A stretch of 64,000 nt of DNA from Octadecabacter sp. (GTDB taxonomy: Bacteria > Pseudomonadota > Alphaproteobacteria > Rhodobacterales > Rhodobacteraceae), in assembly GCA_028825445.1 (NCBI GenBank), contig JAPKAD010000003.1:1-64000 (forward strand). Direction: 5' to 3'. Below the pieces are notes generated by a model. That model had not been told where the DNA came from and did no database searches. It saw nothing but the letters and a program-made list of their open reading frames with translations. Below, piece after piece: positions 53,343 through 64,000 of this stretch. The translations under genes and the position numbers were made by a program. The stretch's first letter is position 1; the number at the start of each line of letters is the position of its first letter.

Positions 53343-53350
53343 TTACCCTC

Positions 53351-54124
53351 CTAAACTTCAGCGCGTAGATTGCGCGAAAATGTCATGTCACGAAGTGTAA
53401 CTTGGTTCATCTTTGGTCGCTCAAAGATCAAATCAATCCACATGGACTCCACGCGCTTTTCGTTCAAATTACTGTAGGCAAGATCAAATTCCACCATGGT
53501 CTTGCCATCATTGAGCAGCAGTTCACAGGCAATCTGTTCTGTATTCGGCCCATGCCGCACATTAAGCCGCGCAAAGATCTTCAGCGGGCTTTCTGTTTCT
53601 ATGACCGCGTCCATCCGCAATAGATGTCGCCGCGTCAAATTTTTGCATGATTTTGGTGGCAGTGCTAATGCAAGGCTAAGGAACGTCCCATCAAATTTAA
53701 ACACGTCCATACATAAACCAAATGGCGCCAAATCTTCTTCACGGGTGTTGCGCAGCTGTCGCAGCGTCAGTTCTGAAATCTGGCAATCGTGAAAAATTGT
53801 AACCGCATTACCTAGCATAGTGTTGTTATCAACAGCACTAACTCCCTTTGATGCTAGCGCCCTTTGCCAGAGCTGCGGACGCCACGACCAATCCGTACCC
53901 ACTGGCTTAGGAAAAACTGATGGTCCTATGTGCGGTAGTACCAGGCGGCTATCAGCTTTGTAGATTAGCTCATCTAACTTATGACGTAAAATACGCGCCG
54001 CTTCGCGTTGTTTTAGTAAAAGTGCTAGATCAGCTGTACCAGCCGCATTCGCCGCGCGGGACCAAAATGCTCGCACACGCTGCGCAAGCAGCTTTTCGAT
54101 TAACCCTGTGCGTCGTTGTCTCAT
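53351..54124 (-). CDS. DUF6478 family protein
   Basis: 257-aa protein recognised by overall sequence (FWSRAANAAGTADLALLLKQREAARILRHKLDELIYKADSRLVLP... PVGTDWSWRPQLW); family assignment from memory. Confidence 0.65.
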   Translation of the reverse strand: MRQRRTGLIEKLLAQRVRAFWSRAANAAGTADLALLLKQREAARILRHKLDELIYKADSRLVLPHIGPSVFPKPVGTDWSWRPQLWQRALASKGVSAVDNNTMLGNAVTIFHDCQISELTLRQLRNTREEDLAPFGLCMDVFKFDGTFLSLALALPPKSCKNLTRRHLLRMDAVIETESPLKIFARLNVRHGPNTEQIACELLLNDGKTMVEFDLAYSNLNEKRVESMWIDLIFERPKMNQVTLRDMTFSRNLRAEV

Positions 54125-54606
54125 CAGGTCTGATTAAATCCTTCTGTCAGAATCATACACGCCTAATCGTTTTGTGAAAGGAAACAATTAGAAGACACTC
54201 TCCAGCCAAATCAGCTGTTATCTTTAGAAGTTACCTCTGCTGCAAAAAAATTCTTACTGGTTTCGGCCAATTAAGCCGTCGCCATAAGTCGCCATAACAA
54301 GAAAACGCTCACCTTTAGCGCAGTTTAACTTAATACGCTCGAAACTAAGCACGGATATCGTAACCAGCCGTCCGTTGATGCCCAAGAACCCGCACCAGTG
54401 CGGACCCACTGTGCCTGCAAAAGTAAGGCTTAACATGCCTTGAAAACGCGCATCCAAGCTTTGACAGTGTGGAAATGTTTATTTTGTGGCGAACGGCACT
54501 GTTATAATATTGGCTACATGGCCCATCGTTCCATCTGTTCCAACTTCGCAGTCGCCTAAACCGAACACAGTGACTGCCAAAACACACCCACGCATGCACA
54601 TAACTG

Positions 54607-56340
54607 CTACAAATCCATATATATATGTCGTTCATGTTTAGCACCAGGATGGGTCACTGCGCCGTCCAGCGCACCGCCAACCAGTTGCGCATACTTCCAC
54701 AGCGCACCAGACGCATAAATCGTCTCTTTTGGGCCTGCCCAATCCACTTTGCGTTGCATGATTGCCGCTTCTGTCAGATCAACCGACAATTCACCTGTGA
54801 GCGCGTTCATCGTGATCATATCACCATCTTTAAGCAAGCCAATCGGCCCACCATGTGCAGCCTCAGGCCCAACATGACCAACACAAAAGCCCCTTGTTGC
54901 ACCAGAAAAGCGGCCATCAGTAATCAGTGCGACCTTCTTGCCCATGCCCTGACCGGACAGTGCTGCTGTTGTCGCCAGCATTTCGCGCATACCTGGGCCA
55001 CCTGATGGCCCCTCATTGCGGATAACCAGCACGTCTCCTTCTTTGTAGCCGCGGGCTTTTACAGCAGAAAATGCATCTTCTTCGCTCTCAAAAACTCGCG
55101 CAGGACCAGTAAAAATTTGTTCATTGTCAGACATGCCTGCCACTTTTACGATGGCGCCATCCGGGGCAAGATTACCCTTTAGTCCAACAACGCCACCAGT
55201 TTTGGTGATTGGGTTCTCTACAGGGTAAATGACCTTGCCGTCTGCCGCACCTTTAATCATGTCCAATTCTTCGCCGATGACTTTACCACTCGCAGTCATG
55301 CACTCGTCATGCCACAGACCTGCTTTGCGCAATTCTTTCATCACGACAGGTACACCACCCACCTCAAATAAATCCTTAGCCACGTACTGACCGCCTGGTT
55401 TTAGATCAACAAAATACGGCGTTTCTTTAAAGATATCACAGACATCGAACAGGTTGAAATCGATGCCCGCTTCGTGGGCAATCGCTGGCAGGTGCAAGCC
55501 GGCATTTGTCGATCCACCCGTGCAGGCGACGACACGCGCAGCATTTTCCAGTGACTTGCGCGTCACCACATCGCGGGCCCGGATGTTTTGTGCAATCAGG
55601 TTCATGACGGCCTGACCAGACGCCTCACCATATTGCGCGCGGTCTTCATAAGGTGCGGGCATTCCAGATGAATTCAGCAATGCCAGACCGATTGCCTCAC
55701 TCACACAAGCCATCGTGTTGGCGGTGAATTGACCACCGCAGGCACCCGCCGACGGGCATGCGATCCGCTCCATCACAGCCAATTCAGCGTCTGTCATTTG
55801 ACCCGCTTGGTATTTTCCAACAGCCTCAAACATATCCTGAACGGTGATGTCTTTACCGTCATGACGACCCGGCAGGATAGAACCACCGTACATGAATACA
55901 GATGGTGTATTCAGACGCACCATGGCCATCATCATTCCTGGCAAGGATTTGTCACAGCCCGCAAGACCGACAATAGCATCATAGCAGTGCCCCCGCATGG
56001 TCAGTTCAACCGTATCTGCAATCGCATCACGTGAAGCCAACGAAGACCGCATGCCCTCATGACCCATCGCTATTCCGTCAGTGACAGTAATAGTGGTAAA
56101 TTCACGCGGCGTGCCATTAGTTTTCCTAACGCCACGTTTGACCGATTGCGCCTGCCAGTTGAGCCCAATGTTACAAGGTGCCGCTTCGTTCCAACAAGTT
56201 GCTACACCGACGAATGGCTGATTAATTTGCTCTTCAGTCAAATCCATCGCGTAGAAATATGACCGGTGCGGTGCGCGCGTTGGGCCTTCTGTGACGTGGC
56301 GACTTGGCAGATTCGTCTTGTCAGTGCGATTTTGATTCAT
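54607..56340 (-). CDS. ilvD: Dihydroxy-acid dehydratase
   Basis: IlvD/Edd family: PFVGVATCWNEAAPCNIGLNWQA, GLAGCDKSLPGMMMAMVRLN, CPSAGACGGQFTANTMA, TDGRFSGATRGFCVGHVGPEA. Confidence 0.96.
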   Translation of the reverse strand: MNQNRTDKTNLPSRHVTEGPTRAPHRSYFYAMDLTEEQINQPFVGVATCWNEAAPCNIGLNWQAQSVKRGVRKTNGTPREFTTITVTDGIAMGHEGMRSSLASRDAIADTVELTMRGHCYDAIVGLAGCDKSLPGMMMAMVRLNTPSVFMYGGSILPGRHDGKDITVQDMFEAVGKYQAGQMTDAELAVMERIACPSAGACGGQFTANTMACVSEAIGLALLNSSGMPAPYEDRAQYGEASGQAVMNLIAQNIRARDVVTRKSLENAARVVACTGGSTNAGLHLPAIAHEAGIDFNLFDVCDIFKETPYFVDLKPGGQYVAKDLFEVGGVPVVMKELRKAGLWHDECMTASGKVIGEELDMIKGAADGKVIYPVENPITKTGGVVGLKGNLAPDGAIVKVAGMSDNEQIFTGPARVFESEEDAFSAVKARGYKEGDVLVIRNEGPSGGPGMREMLATTAALSGQGMGKKVALITDGRFSGATRGFCVGHVGPEAAHGGPIGLLKDGDMITMNALTGELSVDLTEAAIMQRKVDWAGPKETIYASGALWKYAQLVGGALDGAVTHPGAKHERHIYMDL

Positions 56341-57519
56341 GGCAGGATCCTTCGAAAATCTAACTTTTAACGCTCTAAATCGCTGTGGCACTGTCTACAA
56401 GTCGGAAGAGGCTTGTCTTATGCCCTTGCACACGGCAGTCAAGGGCGGATGAATTTGTTCATTACGTTACTGTCAGACAAATACACCGTCTCGCGCACCA
56501 ACGATAAATTATTGATCGCTTACATTGGCAAACGCGCACCAGACACTGCCGATACAGTCTGAATGGCAATGCTGGTTAACACATTGGCCACACTGGACGA
56601 AACCAGCTACATCATGGCTATCGTCACACCTTTAATGACTGCGGGCACTGGATAATTGTAATATCTACCCATCCACAAGAATGTCTATTGGTGCACCATA
56701 TTGATATTGACCACTTGAAGACTGTCCTGACAAAGGTCGAATATACAATTTCGTGACCACTATGTCTTGATGATTGCGCGCGCACCAACGTTCAAAGGGT
56801 CAGCTATCTATATTTCTGTAATCATCATTATGTCTATGCTGTAGTACATTTTCCAAATTGGATTATTAGCGATGTACTTATTTGTGCGTTGGCTCCCAAA
56901 AAAAGTATCTAATCCAGCATTAATCGGCGATTTTATCAACTGAACAACTCATGCCGCAATACACATGTTTATAGCCCACCGAGTGCACGCTGTCAGCCTG
57001 TGCTACCTCCCAGGAGCTATTCACCCTGTGTGTTGGCAATTCTAATATGTCAGTTTTTATTTATTACCACTTTGTGCCATTGCTGCTCTTCTTTAGCACA
57101 AGATGTTTTACAGCGATTTTATTCCTAGCGTTTATTTAAATCAGATCCAAATAAATGGTGTTTTGGGCAACCTGCAAAGGTACCTGGACGAGCTTTGTAA
57201 ACAAACAGTAATTTAGATTACTTTGCAGTTTTTTTGTTTGGCTTGATACATTACGATCCCATCTGCTAGAATTGTGATTAAGTCATTTGATCAACTTTAT
57301 TTAGGCTTGTTTGCACTGACTGCCTTTGACGTTAATGATTGGCTCTATGAAACAGCGCTGCTCGTCTGGCCAACTTACAGCCTAGCTTGGGAGCGGTTTA
57401 TTTTATATAAGGCGCTATTATTGCTCACTTTCGAGTTTACTGCACGACTTGCCCTGAAGCGTTGATTGCATTTCATGTCCTGTACCCCTATTTCAAACTC
57501 AACATTATTTGAGGGTCCC

Positions 57520-58455
57520 ATGAACTGGATTTCCAACTACGTCCGCCCGCGCATCAATTCCATCTTCTCGCGCCGCGAAGTGCCCGAGAACCTCTGGTCC
57601 AAATGCGATGAATGCGGCACTATGCTGTTCCATCGTGAATTGTCAGACAACCTAAATGTCTGCACATCTTGCGATCATCACATGGCAATTACACCGCGCG
57701 ACCGCTTTAGCGCATTATTTGACGGAGGGATTTTTACTGAAGTCAGTGTGCCCTCGCCAACCGCCGATCCCCTACATTTTCGCGATCAGAAAAAATATCC
57801 TGACCGCATGAAAGCCGCTCAACGTAAGACCGGCGAAAAAGAAGCAATGCTTGTGGCGATGGGCGAAATCGGGCGAACACCGATTGTTGCCGCCGCGCAA
57901 GATTTCAGCTTCATGGGCGGGTCCATGGGCATGTATGTTGGCAACGCGATCATCGCAGCCGCCCAGCGCGCCGTAGATTCCAAACGCCCCCTAATCTTGT
58001 TCTCCGCTGCGGGCGGAGCGCGCATGCAAGAAGGTATTCTCAGCTTAATGCAGATGCCACGCACAACTGTCGCAGTCGAAATGCTTAAAGAAGCAAACCT
58101 GCCATACATCGTAGTATTGACCCACCCGACCACAGGCGGTGTGACAGCTAGCTATGCGATGCTTGGCGATGTGCATATCGCTGAACCCGCTGCGTTGATT
58201 TGCTTTGCTGGGCCAAGGGTCATCGAACAAACAATCCGCGAGAAATTGCCCGAAGGCTTCCAGCGGTCCGAATACTTGCTGGATCATGGAATGTTGGATC
58301 GCGTGACACCGCGAGGCAAGATGCGTGACGAATTAATCACGATTACCCGCATGCTTTTAGGCCTTGATCCCGCCGTTGCAGGCGAACTGCCAGCGCCTGA
58401 CACCACCTCAAATATAAATGACCAGACTGAGGTCGCCGGCATTAAACCCGAATGA
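57520..58455 (+). CDS. accD: Acetyl-CoA carboxylase carboxyltransferase subunit beta
   Basis: [41 protein letters not shown]...[16 protein letters not shown] (zinc ribbon); [18 protein letters not shown]. Confidence 0.96.
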   Translation: MNWISNYVRPRINSIFSRREVPENLWSKCDECGTMLFHRELSDNLNVCTSCDHHMAITPRDRFSALFDGGIFTEVSVPSPTADPLHFRDQKKYPDRMKAAQRKTGEKEAMLVAMGEIGRTPIVAAAQDFSFMGGSMGMYVGNAIIAAAQRAVDSKRPLILFSAAGGARMQEGILSLMQMPRTTVAVEMLKEANLPYIVVLTHPTTGGVTASYAMLGDVHIAEPAALICFAGPRVIEQTIREKLPEGFQRSEYLLDHGMLDRVTPRGKMRDELITITRMLLGLDPAVAGELPAPDTTSNINDQTEVAGIKPE

Positions 58456-58844
58456 TCATACTGCCTGCCCTCATCGGGGCTGCGTTGGCCAAGGCAACGG
58501 TATTTCTTCTGTCACGAGCTGGTGTGCTCCGGTCGGGGATCGTAGCGTTAGTGTTGGTTGCCCTCGCTGGTTTTTGGCCTTTGTTTGCGGTTGCCACCCA
58601 AGATGACAATCAAATTGTGTTACACATTACACTTTTCTTCTGCTTTGCTACTGCGGCCGTGTTGTCGAACAGAGTAGGCATCCAAGGACTCGCATTTGCA
58701 TTGATGGCACACGGTCTACTTGACGTAGCCCTATTTATGACCTTGCATCCTGGCCCGCTTTGGTGGCCTGTATTTAGCGCAGGGTATGGCATCGCATTTG
58801 GCAGCTTGCTCTTCGTATCACTCCGGACTGGGGGCACCACATGA
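58452..58844 (+). CDS. Small multi-TM membrane protein of unknown function
   Basis: 130-aa hydrophobic ORF overlapping accD stop (ATGA) and folC start (ATGA). Confidence 0.75.
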   Translation: MIILPALIGAALAKATVFLLSRAGVLRSGIVALVLVALAGFWPLFAVATQDDNQIVLHITLFFCFATAAVLSNRVGIQGLAFALMAHGLLDVALFMTLHPGPLWWPVFSAGYGIAFGSLLFVSLRTGGTT

Positions 58845-60109
58845 CCCACAATTCTGATATAATTCTTGCGCGCATGATGGCACTACACCCAAAGATTATC
58901 GACCTAACGCTGGACCGGATGTGGCGACTGCTAAATGAGCTCGGCAATCCGGAACGCCGCTTGCCGCCCGTAATCCACATCGCCGGCACCAATGGCAAAG
59001 GATCGACACAGGCAATGATACGTGCAGGAATTGAAGCGCAGGGAAAGCGCGTGCATGCCTACACATCCCCGCACCTCGCACGATTCCAAGAGCGTATTCG
59101 GCTGGCAGGTAATTTAATATCCGAAGACGCGCTGACCGAAGTGCTTGATCGCTGTTACACCGCCAACGATGGTAAAAATATAACCTACTTCGAAATCACC
59201 ACTTGTGCGGCACTGCTTGCTTTTGCCGAAACGCCTGCTGATTATACCCTCCTTGAAGTTGGCCTAGGCGGGAGGTTAGACGCGACCAACGTCATGGATC
59301 CAGCACTTTGCATTATTACACCCGTCGACCTTGACCACCAACAGTTTCTTGGTGACACGTTACCTCTGATTACCGCCGAAAAAGCTGGCATCATCAAACG
59401 TGGCGTGCCGTGCATCGTTGGCCCACAGCACGATGACGCAATGGATGTGATCGAAAAAACCGCAGCCCACCTTGGTGCACCACTTATCGCCTTTGGGCAG
59501 CATTTCCATGTCAGTCGCGAACGTGATCGCCTGATCTATCAAGATGAAACTGGCCTTCTTGACTTACCGTTGCCCGCGCTGCCTGGTCCACATCAAATTC
59601 AGAACGCTGGCGCAGTTTTGGCAGCCCTACGGCATCTAGACGCCGAAGAAATGGCTTGCGAAGCGGCCATGACAAACACCACTTGGCCCGCCCGAATGCA
59701 GCGCCTAACGACTGGATTGCTCGTAGATTACTGTGCGCCTGCCGAAATCTGGCTCGATGGCGGCCACAATCCCGCCGCTGGAAAAGCCATAGCTGCCACG
59801 TTAGACACTTTAATAAAACGCCCAACGCACCTAATTTGTGGCATGCTAAATACCAAAGACGTGCTCGGTTTCATGGAACCCTTAGCAGTGCATGCTCAAA
59901 CTCTGACAGCGGTCGCGATCCCTGATGAAGCCAACACCTTACCCGCACAAACAACAGCGGATGCAGCAACATTAGCTGGCATCACAGCCACCACCGCACC
60001 CGATATTTACGCTGCACTCGATGGGATCATTACATCAGCCCCTAACGCGCGCATCCTAATATGTGGATCACTATATTTTGCGGGCCACGTAATTCGGGAA
60101 AACGGATAA
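58841..60109 (+). CDS. folC: Bifunctional folylpolyglutamate synthase/dihydrofolate synthase
   Basis: VIHIAGTNGKGSTQAMIRAGIEAQGKRVHAYTSPHLARFQERIRL; LLEVGLGGRLDATNV; LDGGHNPAAGKAIA. Confidence 0.95.
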   Translation: MTHNSDIILARMMALHPKIIDLTLDRMWRLLNELGNPERRLPPVIHIAGTNGKGSTQAMIRAGIEAQGKRVHAYTSPHLARFQERIRLAGNLISEDALTEVLDRCYTANDGKNITYFEITTCAALLAFAETPADYTLLEVGLGGRLDATNVMDPALCIITPVDLDHQQFLGDTLPLITAEKAGIIKRGVPCIVGPQHDDAMDVIEKTAAHLGAPLIAFGQHFHVSRERDRLIYQDETGLLDLPLPALPGPHQIQNAGAVLAALRHLDAEEMACEAAMTNTTWPARMQRLTTGLLVDYCAPAEIWLDGGHNPAAGKAIAATLDTLIKRPTHLICGMLNTKDVLGFMEPLAVHAQTLTAVAIPDEANTLPAQTTADAATLAGITATTAPDIYAALDGIITSAPNARILICGSLYFAGHVIRENG

Positions 60110-61643
60110 AACCTCTAACTACTTTCCTGGTGATATTGGCTCTGACTACACGCTCTGCGGAAATTAATCTCTTGTGATAAGTTAAAACCGCTACCCGTGT
60201 GAAACACGATGTCAGTCCCCGATCCGCTAATGAATCACTCACTATTGACCAATTATTAAATTGCCGTCTTTTTCATGATTAGCGACAAATACAAAATATC
60301 GCTCTGGACGTTGTACCTACGAGGGTTAACCCCACGACAACCTGGGGCCTCGTTTTAGCTCAATTGGCATGCACGAGATGGACAAAGTCAAGTGTGGGAC
60401 CGCAAGTGGATAAGCAGACGATTGTGGCAATCTGAGTTTTAGCTTCAATTTCTGATCTAACATTCAGGATTTATACACTAACAATTTGTGGCACACCAAC
60501 ATCGTGAACAACCGATATACATGCTTTCTGGCCTTCCCCACCTTTCCGTACCGCAAGACCGGATTATGGCGGCGTAGCGCCGATTGGTAGCCTGCCATGC
60601 TCTCCCTCTTCCTCTTCAACAAAAAAATTCACTCTCCAAAACTAAAACGCTACACATGTTTTCTTTTGAAGAATAACTAGTGTTGCACCAATAGGTTGTT
60701 TTCAATTTTATTTGAGTATTACTCTTCCAAATAAGCTACAAAGTTTAACGCTCAAATGTAGAGGACAAAAATGACACGCATAGCTTTAACGTCCATATTA
60801 CGTGCTATTTCCACCGTTTGCGCTCAGAAAAATTCATATTTTTACTAAAAACGTCGTGTTCATTCTTTATCAACAAGAGTTCATAGAACTCCCGTATAGG
60901 CACCCGCGAGCAGCCAAGAACCTATGACCTTTTTAATTTTTTTCCCTTTGTGTGAGCCCGTGTTTGTGGCCATTGCTGGCTTACCCTAGTGTCGCGACAC
61001 TGGTTAACTGGATGTAATTGAATCTTTGTTAACTGAGGTCGAACCTGAAAATGGGTTATTGATCGATGCCTGTCTAACCGAAGACCTACCTCCTCACGTG
61101 AGTGAATATTCATCCAGAGAAACTCATATCAATCAATCCGTACCTTGAAGAAATTCGAATTTATTAGGTGTAAAATAATTTTAAATCTTGTTTAACTTTA
61201 CCAGTATTATCTAATTGATGATTTATAATTTTTACACCTGAGACTCAGGAATCGACCACATTGATCATTGTTTTGCTCTCGGGCAGACATCCACCAGAAA
61301 CGATCGGTTATATCGGAGCCAGCATTCAGGTTTGGACGGCATTGGGCCTATCTACCACGGCGATCACTTTATGATGCTTGAACTGCTAAGCTTCCTTGAC
61401 GAATACGTAACACAGGACTGCTGCTTGATAATCAATAGCAACACTGAATGCTTAAAATCGCAGTAACTTAGATATTATACGCACCCTCGGCGCGATTAGC
61501 CAAGTTGGTAGCAACTTTGTCTTTTTAGTGTGATTAACCAATATGCAACGATTTTGAGCCCAATATGCCCTGACTTGTCAGGCCATATCGTATACGAAAC
61601 GACCAGCACCTTTTTATTGCACAACTAGACACTTAATCTGACA

Positions 61644-62717
61644 TTAATCTTTGGCCCAATCTACACCTTGCATTTCACGAAGGCGGCTAGCAGTACGTTC
61701 AAATTCAAACACACCTTCGCCTTCCATATACAACATTTCAGGAACCGCCGCGGCGGACGCAATCAACTGAACGCGTCCCTCATAGAGTGCGTCGATCAAT
61801 GTCACAAACCGCTTTGCCTCGTTGAAATTCGATCTGCCTAGGCGTGGAATATCCTCCAACACCAGCACTCTCACAGCACCTGCTAAAGCTAGATAATCCG
61901 CCGCACCCAAGAACACACCGCATAGATCGCGAAATTTCACTCGGGCGACACCGCTTGCAAACGCTGGAATGACAACATCGCGCCCGTTCACCCAAAGTGT
62001 CAGCGGCGCTGCCTTGCCTTTGGTCAGTTCCTGCCAAATGGCCTCAATTCCCGTCCGTGCATCAACATCATTGGGTGTGAAATAACTGGACGAGCCAGCA
62101 AGAACCGATTGGCGATAATCGACCTCACTCGCTAGTTCATGCACAACCATTCGGTCTTTCAGCAAATTGATGAACGGCAAAAATAACTTACGGTTTAACC
62201 CGTCCTTATAAAGATCATCAGGCACACGGTTTGAGGTGGTCACAACTACGACACCGGCTGCAAGGAGCGCCTCAAACAGCCGCCCGACGATCATAGCATC
62301 GGTTATATCACTGATCTGCATTTCATCGAATGCCAGGAACCGCACACGACCCGCCAGATCCGCCGCTACGGGCGCAATAGCATCCTCGACCCCATCCTTG
62401 CGCGCCTCGGCAATCGCGCCGTGGACCCACTGCATAAATGCATGAAAGTGAATACGTTGTTTTGGCACCTCAACCGTCTCGTACAACAGATCCATTAACA
62501 TAGATTTGCCGCGCCCAACCCCGCCCCACATGTACAACCCCTTTGGGCCAATCACGGGAAGCGCCTTGCGAAACCATCCATTCTTCGAGGCTTTTGGAAC
62601 ACTTAGAACAGCAGCTCTAACACGTTCTAACGACGCCAATGCAGCCTGCTGCACCGGATCATCATGCAACTTTCCCTCATCCACGCGAGCTTGATATTCT
62701 TCTTGAACCGTTTTCAT
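61644..62717 (-). CDS. zapE: Cell division protein ZapE (AFG1-like ATPase)
   Basis: GLYMWGGVGRGKSMLMDLLYE; HFHAFMQWVHG; FLAFDEMQISDITDAMIVGRLFEALLAAGVVVVTTSNRVPDDLYKDGLNRKLFLPFI. Confidence 0.95.
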   Translation of the reverse strand: MKTVQEEYQARVDEGKLHDDPVQQAALASLERVRAAVLSVPKASKNGWFRKALPVIGPKGLYMWGGVGRGKSMLMDLLYETVEVPKQRIHFHAFMQWVHGAIAEARKDGVEDAIAPVAADLAGRVRFLAFDEMQISDITDAMIVGRLFEALLAAGVVVVTTSNRVPDDLYKDGLNRKLFLPFINLLKDRMVVHELASEVDYRQSVLAGSSSYFTPNDVDARTGIEAIWQELTKGKAAPLTLWVNGRDVVIPAFASGVARVKFRDLCGVFLGAADYLALAGAVRVLVLEDIPRLGRSNFNEAKRFVTLIDALYEGRVQLIASAAAVPEMLYMEGEGVFEFERTASRLREMQGVDWAKD

Positions 62718-62884
62718 CCTACCTTGTTACGCAGACTGACCCTGCCCCGCAATCCAGGTCACAGCTTCTTTAATTCAAAAATGCACATTTAAATCATCTG
62801 CTTCCAACCACCGACGCTGGTTGTACTATGCACCATGATTATTTCAGAATTGACGCTAAGCTACATTTTATCTTAAAAAGCGCA

Positions 62885-64000
62885 ATGGTCCGTCAAACAA
62901 ACCTTGTCACACCTGTTCTAATTGCAGGCTGCATAATTATTATGATCAGCTTTGCCGTACGCGCGTCATTTGGCGTGTTCCAAATACCTATCGCCGACGA
63001 GTTTGGCTGGGCACGGGCTGAATTTTCCCTCGCAATTGCGTTTCAAAACCTCGCGTGGGGAATCGGGCAACCAATCTTTGGCGCACTTGCCGAACGCCTA
63101 ACCGACCGCAAGGCAATCTTCCTTGGCGCCATCATATACGCCATCGGTCTCGTGCTGTCATCCCAAGCCATCAGCCCCATCGCACACCAGACTTATGCGT
63201 GGCTTGTTGGCTTCGGAATCGCGGGTACGGGCTTTGGCGTAATCCTTGCGGTGGTAGGTCGCGCCGCATCTGATGAAAATCGTTCCATGTCACTGGCCAT
63301 CGCGACCGCAGCAGGGTCTGCTGGCCAAATTTTTGGCCCGCCTACAGCGGAATTTTTACTGAGTTTCATGACGTGGCAATCTGTGTTTCTAATTTTTGCA
63401 GGCATAGTTCTTACATCATTATTAGCCCTTCCAATGATGCGCAGCCCTGTCACAGCTTCCAGACTGGAACTCGAAGAATCCATTAGCCAAGTTGTCTCTC
63501 GGGCATTTAGAGATCCGACTTACACATTGATCTTTTTGGGCTTTTTTTCATGCGGCTATCAACTGGCATTTATCACCGCTCACTTTCCTGCAATGATCAC
63601 TGAAATGTGTGGCCCGATCCTACCCGGTGGGGCGCTGCACACCCTTGGTATCACCACCACTTCCGCCCTCGGTGCAGTCGCTATTTCCCTGATCGGAATA
63701 ACCAATATCGCAGGCACCTTGCTGGCAGGTTGGGCCGGCAAACGCTATTCTAAGAAATACCTTCTTGCAGGAATTTACACAGCCCGAACTATCGCCGCAG
63801 CTGCATTCATTGCTGTACCAATTACTCCCACCAGCGTGATCACTTTTTCCGTCGTAATGGGGTCTTTGTGGCTCGCGACAGTACCGCTTACGAGTGGGCT
63901 GGTCGCTCATATTTACGGGCTACGCTACATGGGTACACTTTATGGGATTGTGTTTTTCAGCCACCAATTGGGTAGCTTCCTTGGGGTTTGGTTAGGCGGT
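62885..64000 (+). CDS. MFS transporter, truncated by window end (not in the ORF track)
   Basis: Continuous open frame from ATG 62885: MVRQTNLVTPVLIAGCIIIMISFAVRASFGVFQIPIADEFGWARAEFSLAIAFQNLAWGIGQPIFGALAERLTDRK... to window end. Confidence 0.92.
   Translation, partial: MVRQTNLVTPVLIAGCIIIMISFAVRASFGVFQIPIADEFGWARAEFSLAIAFQNLAWGIGQPIFGALAERLTDRKAIFLGAIIYAIGLVLSSQAISPIAHQTYAWLVGFGIAGTGFGVILAVVGRAASDENRSMSLAIATAAGSAGQIFGPPTAEFLLSFMTWQSVFLIFAGIVLTSLLALPMMRSPVTASRLELEESISQVVSRAFRDPTYTLIFLGFFSCGYQLAFITAHFPAMITEMCGPILPGGALHTLGITTTSALGAVAISLIGITNIAGTLLAGWAGKRYSKKYLLAGIYTARTIAAAAFIAVPITPTSVITFSVVMGSLWLATVPLTSGLVAHIYGLRYMGTLYGIVFFSHQLGSFLGVWLGG

Noticed and set aside
60350-60420. tRNA-like GCCTCGTTTTAGCTCAATTGGCATGCACGAG
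   Set aside because: Could not build a cloverleaf; no T-loop TTC..A
61490-61515. tRNA D-arm-like GCGCGATTAGCCAAGTTGGTAGCAAC
   Set aside because: No anticodon or T arm follows at proper spacing; chance similarity or an unrecognisable relic

Overview
The window looks like a chromosomal segment of an alphaproteobacterium, most likely Rhodobacteraceae/Rhodobacterales (inferred from gene content and protein motifs; no search was run). It holds about 50 genes. The first ~16 kb is a cobalamin/cobalt region: cobD 3' end, cobalamin riboswitch, cbtB-cbtA, DUF1636, cobW, GNAT, a 52-aa ORF, cobN, cobO, a CorA/ZntB-like transporter and two tandem Lin0512-family genes, with a lytic transglycosylase and smc also present. 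The remainder is mostly housekeeping: mnmD plus a split FAD oxidoreductase, slt, dapA, smpB, a sulfurtransferase-aminotransferase pair, amtB-glnK, a PBP1A-type protein, mlaC/mlaA, RidA-GDPD-GNAT-PhhB, rsmD, map, sfsA, cinA-like, fadH-like, DUF6478, ilvD, accD-folC, zapE, and an MFS gene cut by the window end. Several 0.8-1.5 kb gaps have no convincing intact ORFs. Decayed genes are recognisable: a VOC/glyoxalase, an SDR, an OmpA-family gene interrupted by an in-frame stop, and an IS6-like transposase fossil. No CRISPR, rRNA or tRNA was found. I found no unambiguous new defence or mobile system. The best leads for undescribed biology are the cobO-corA-Lin0512-Lin0512 operon and the 52-aa ORF divergent from cobN.
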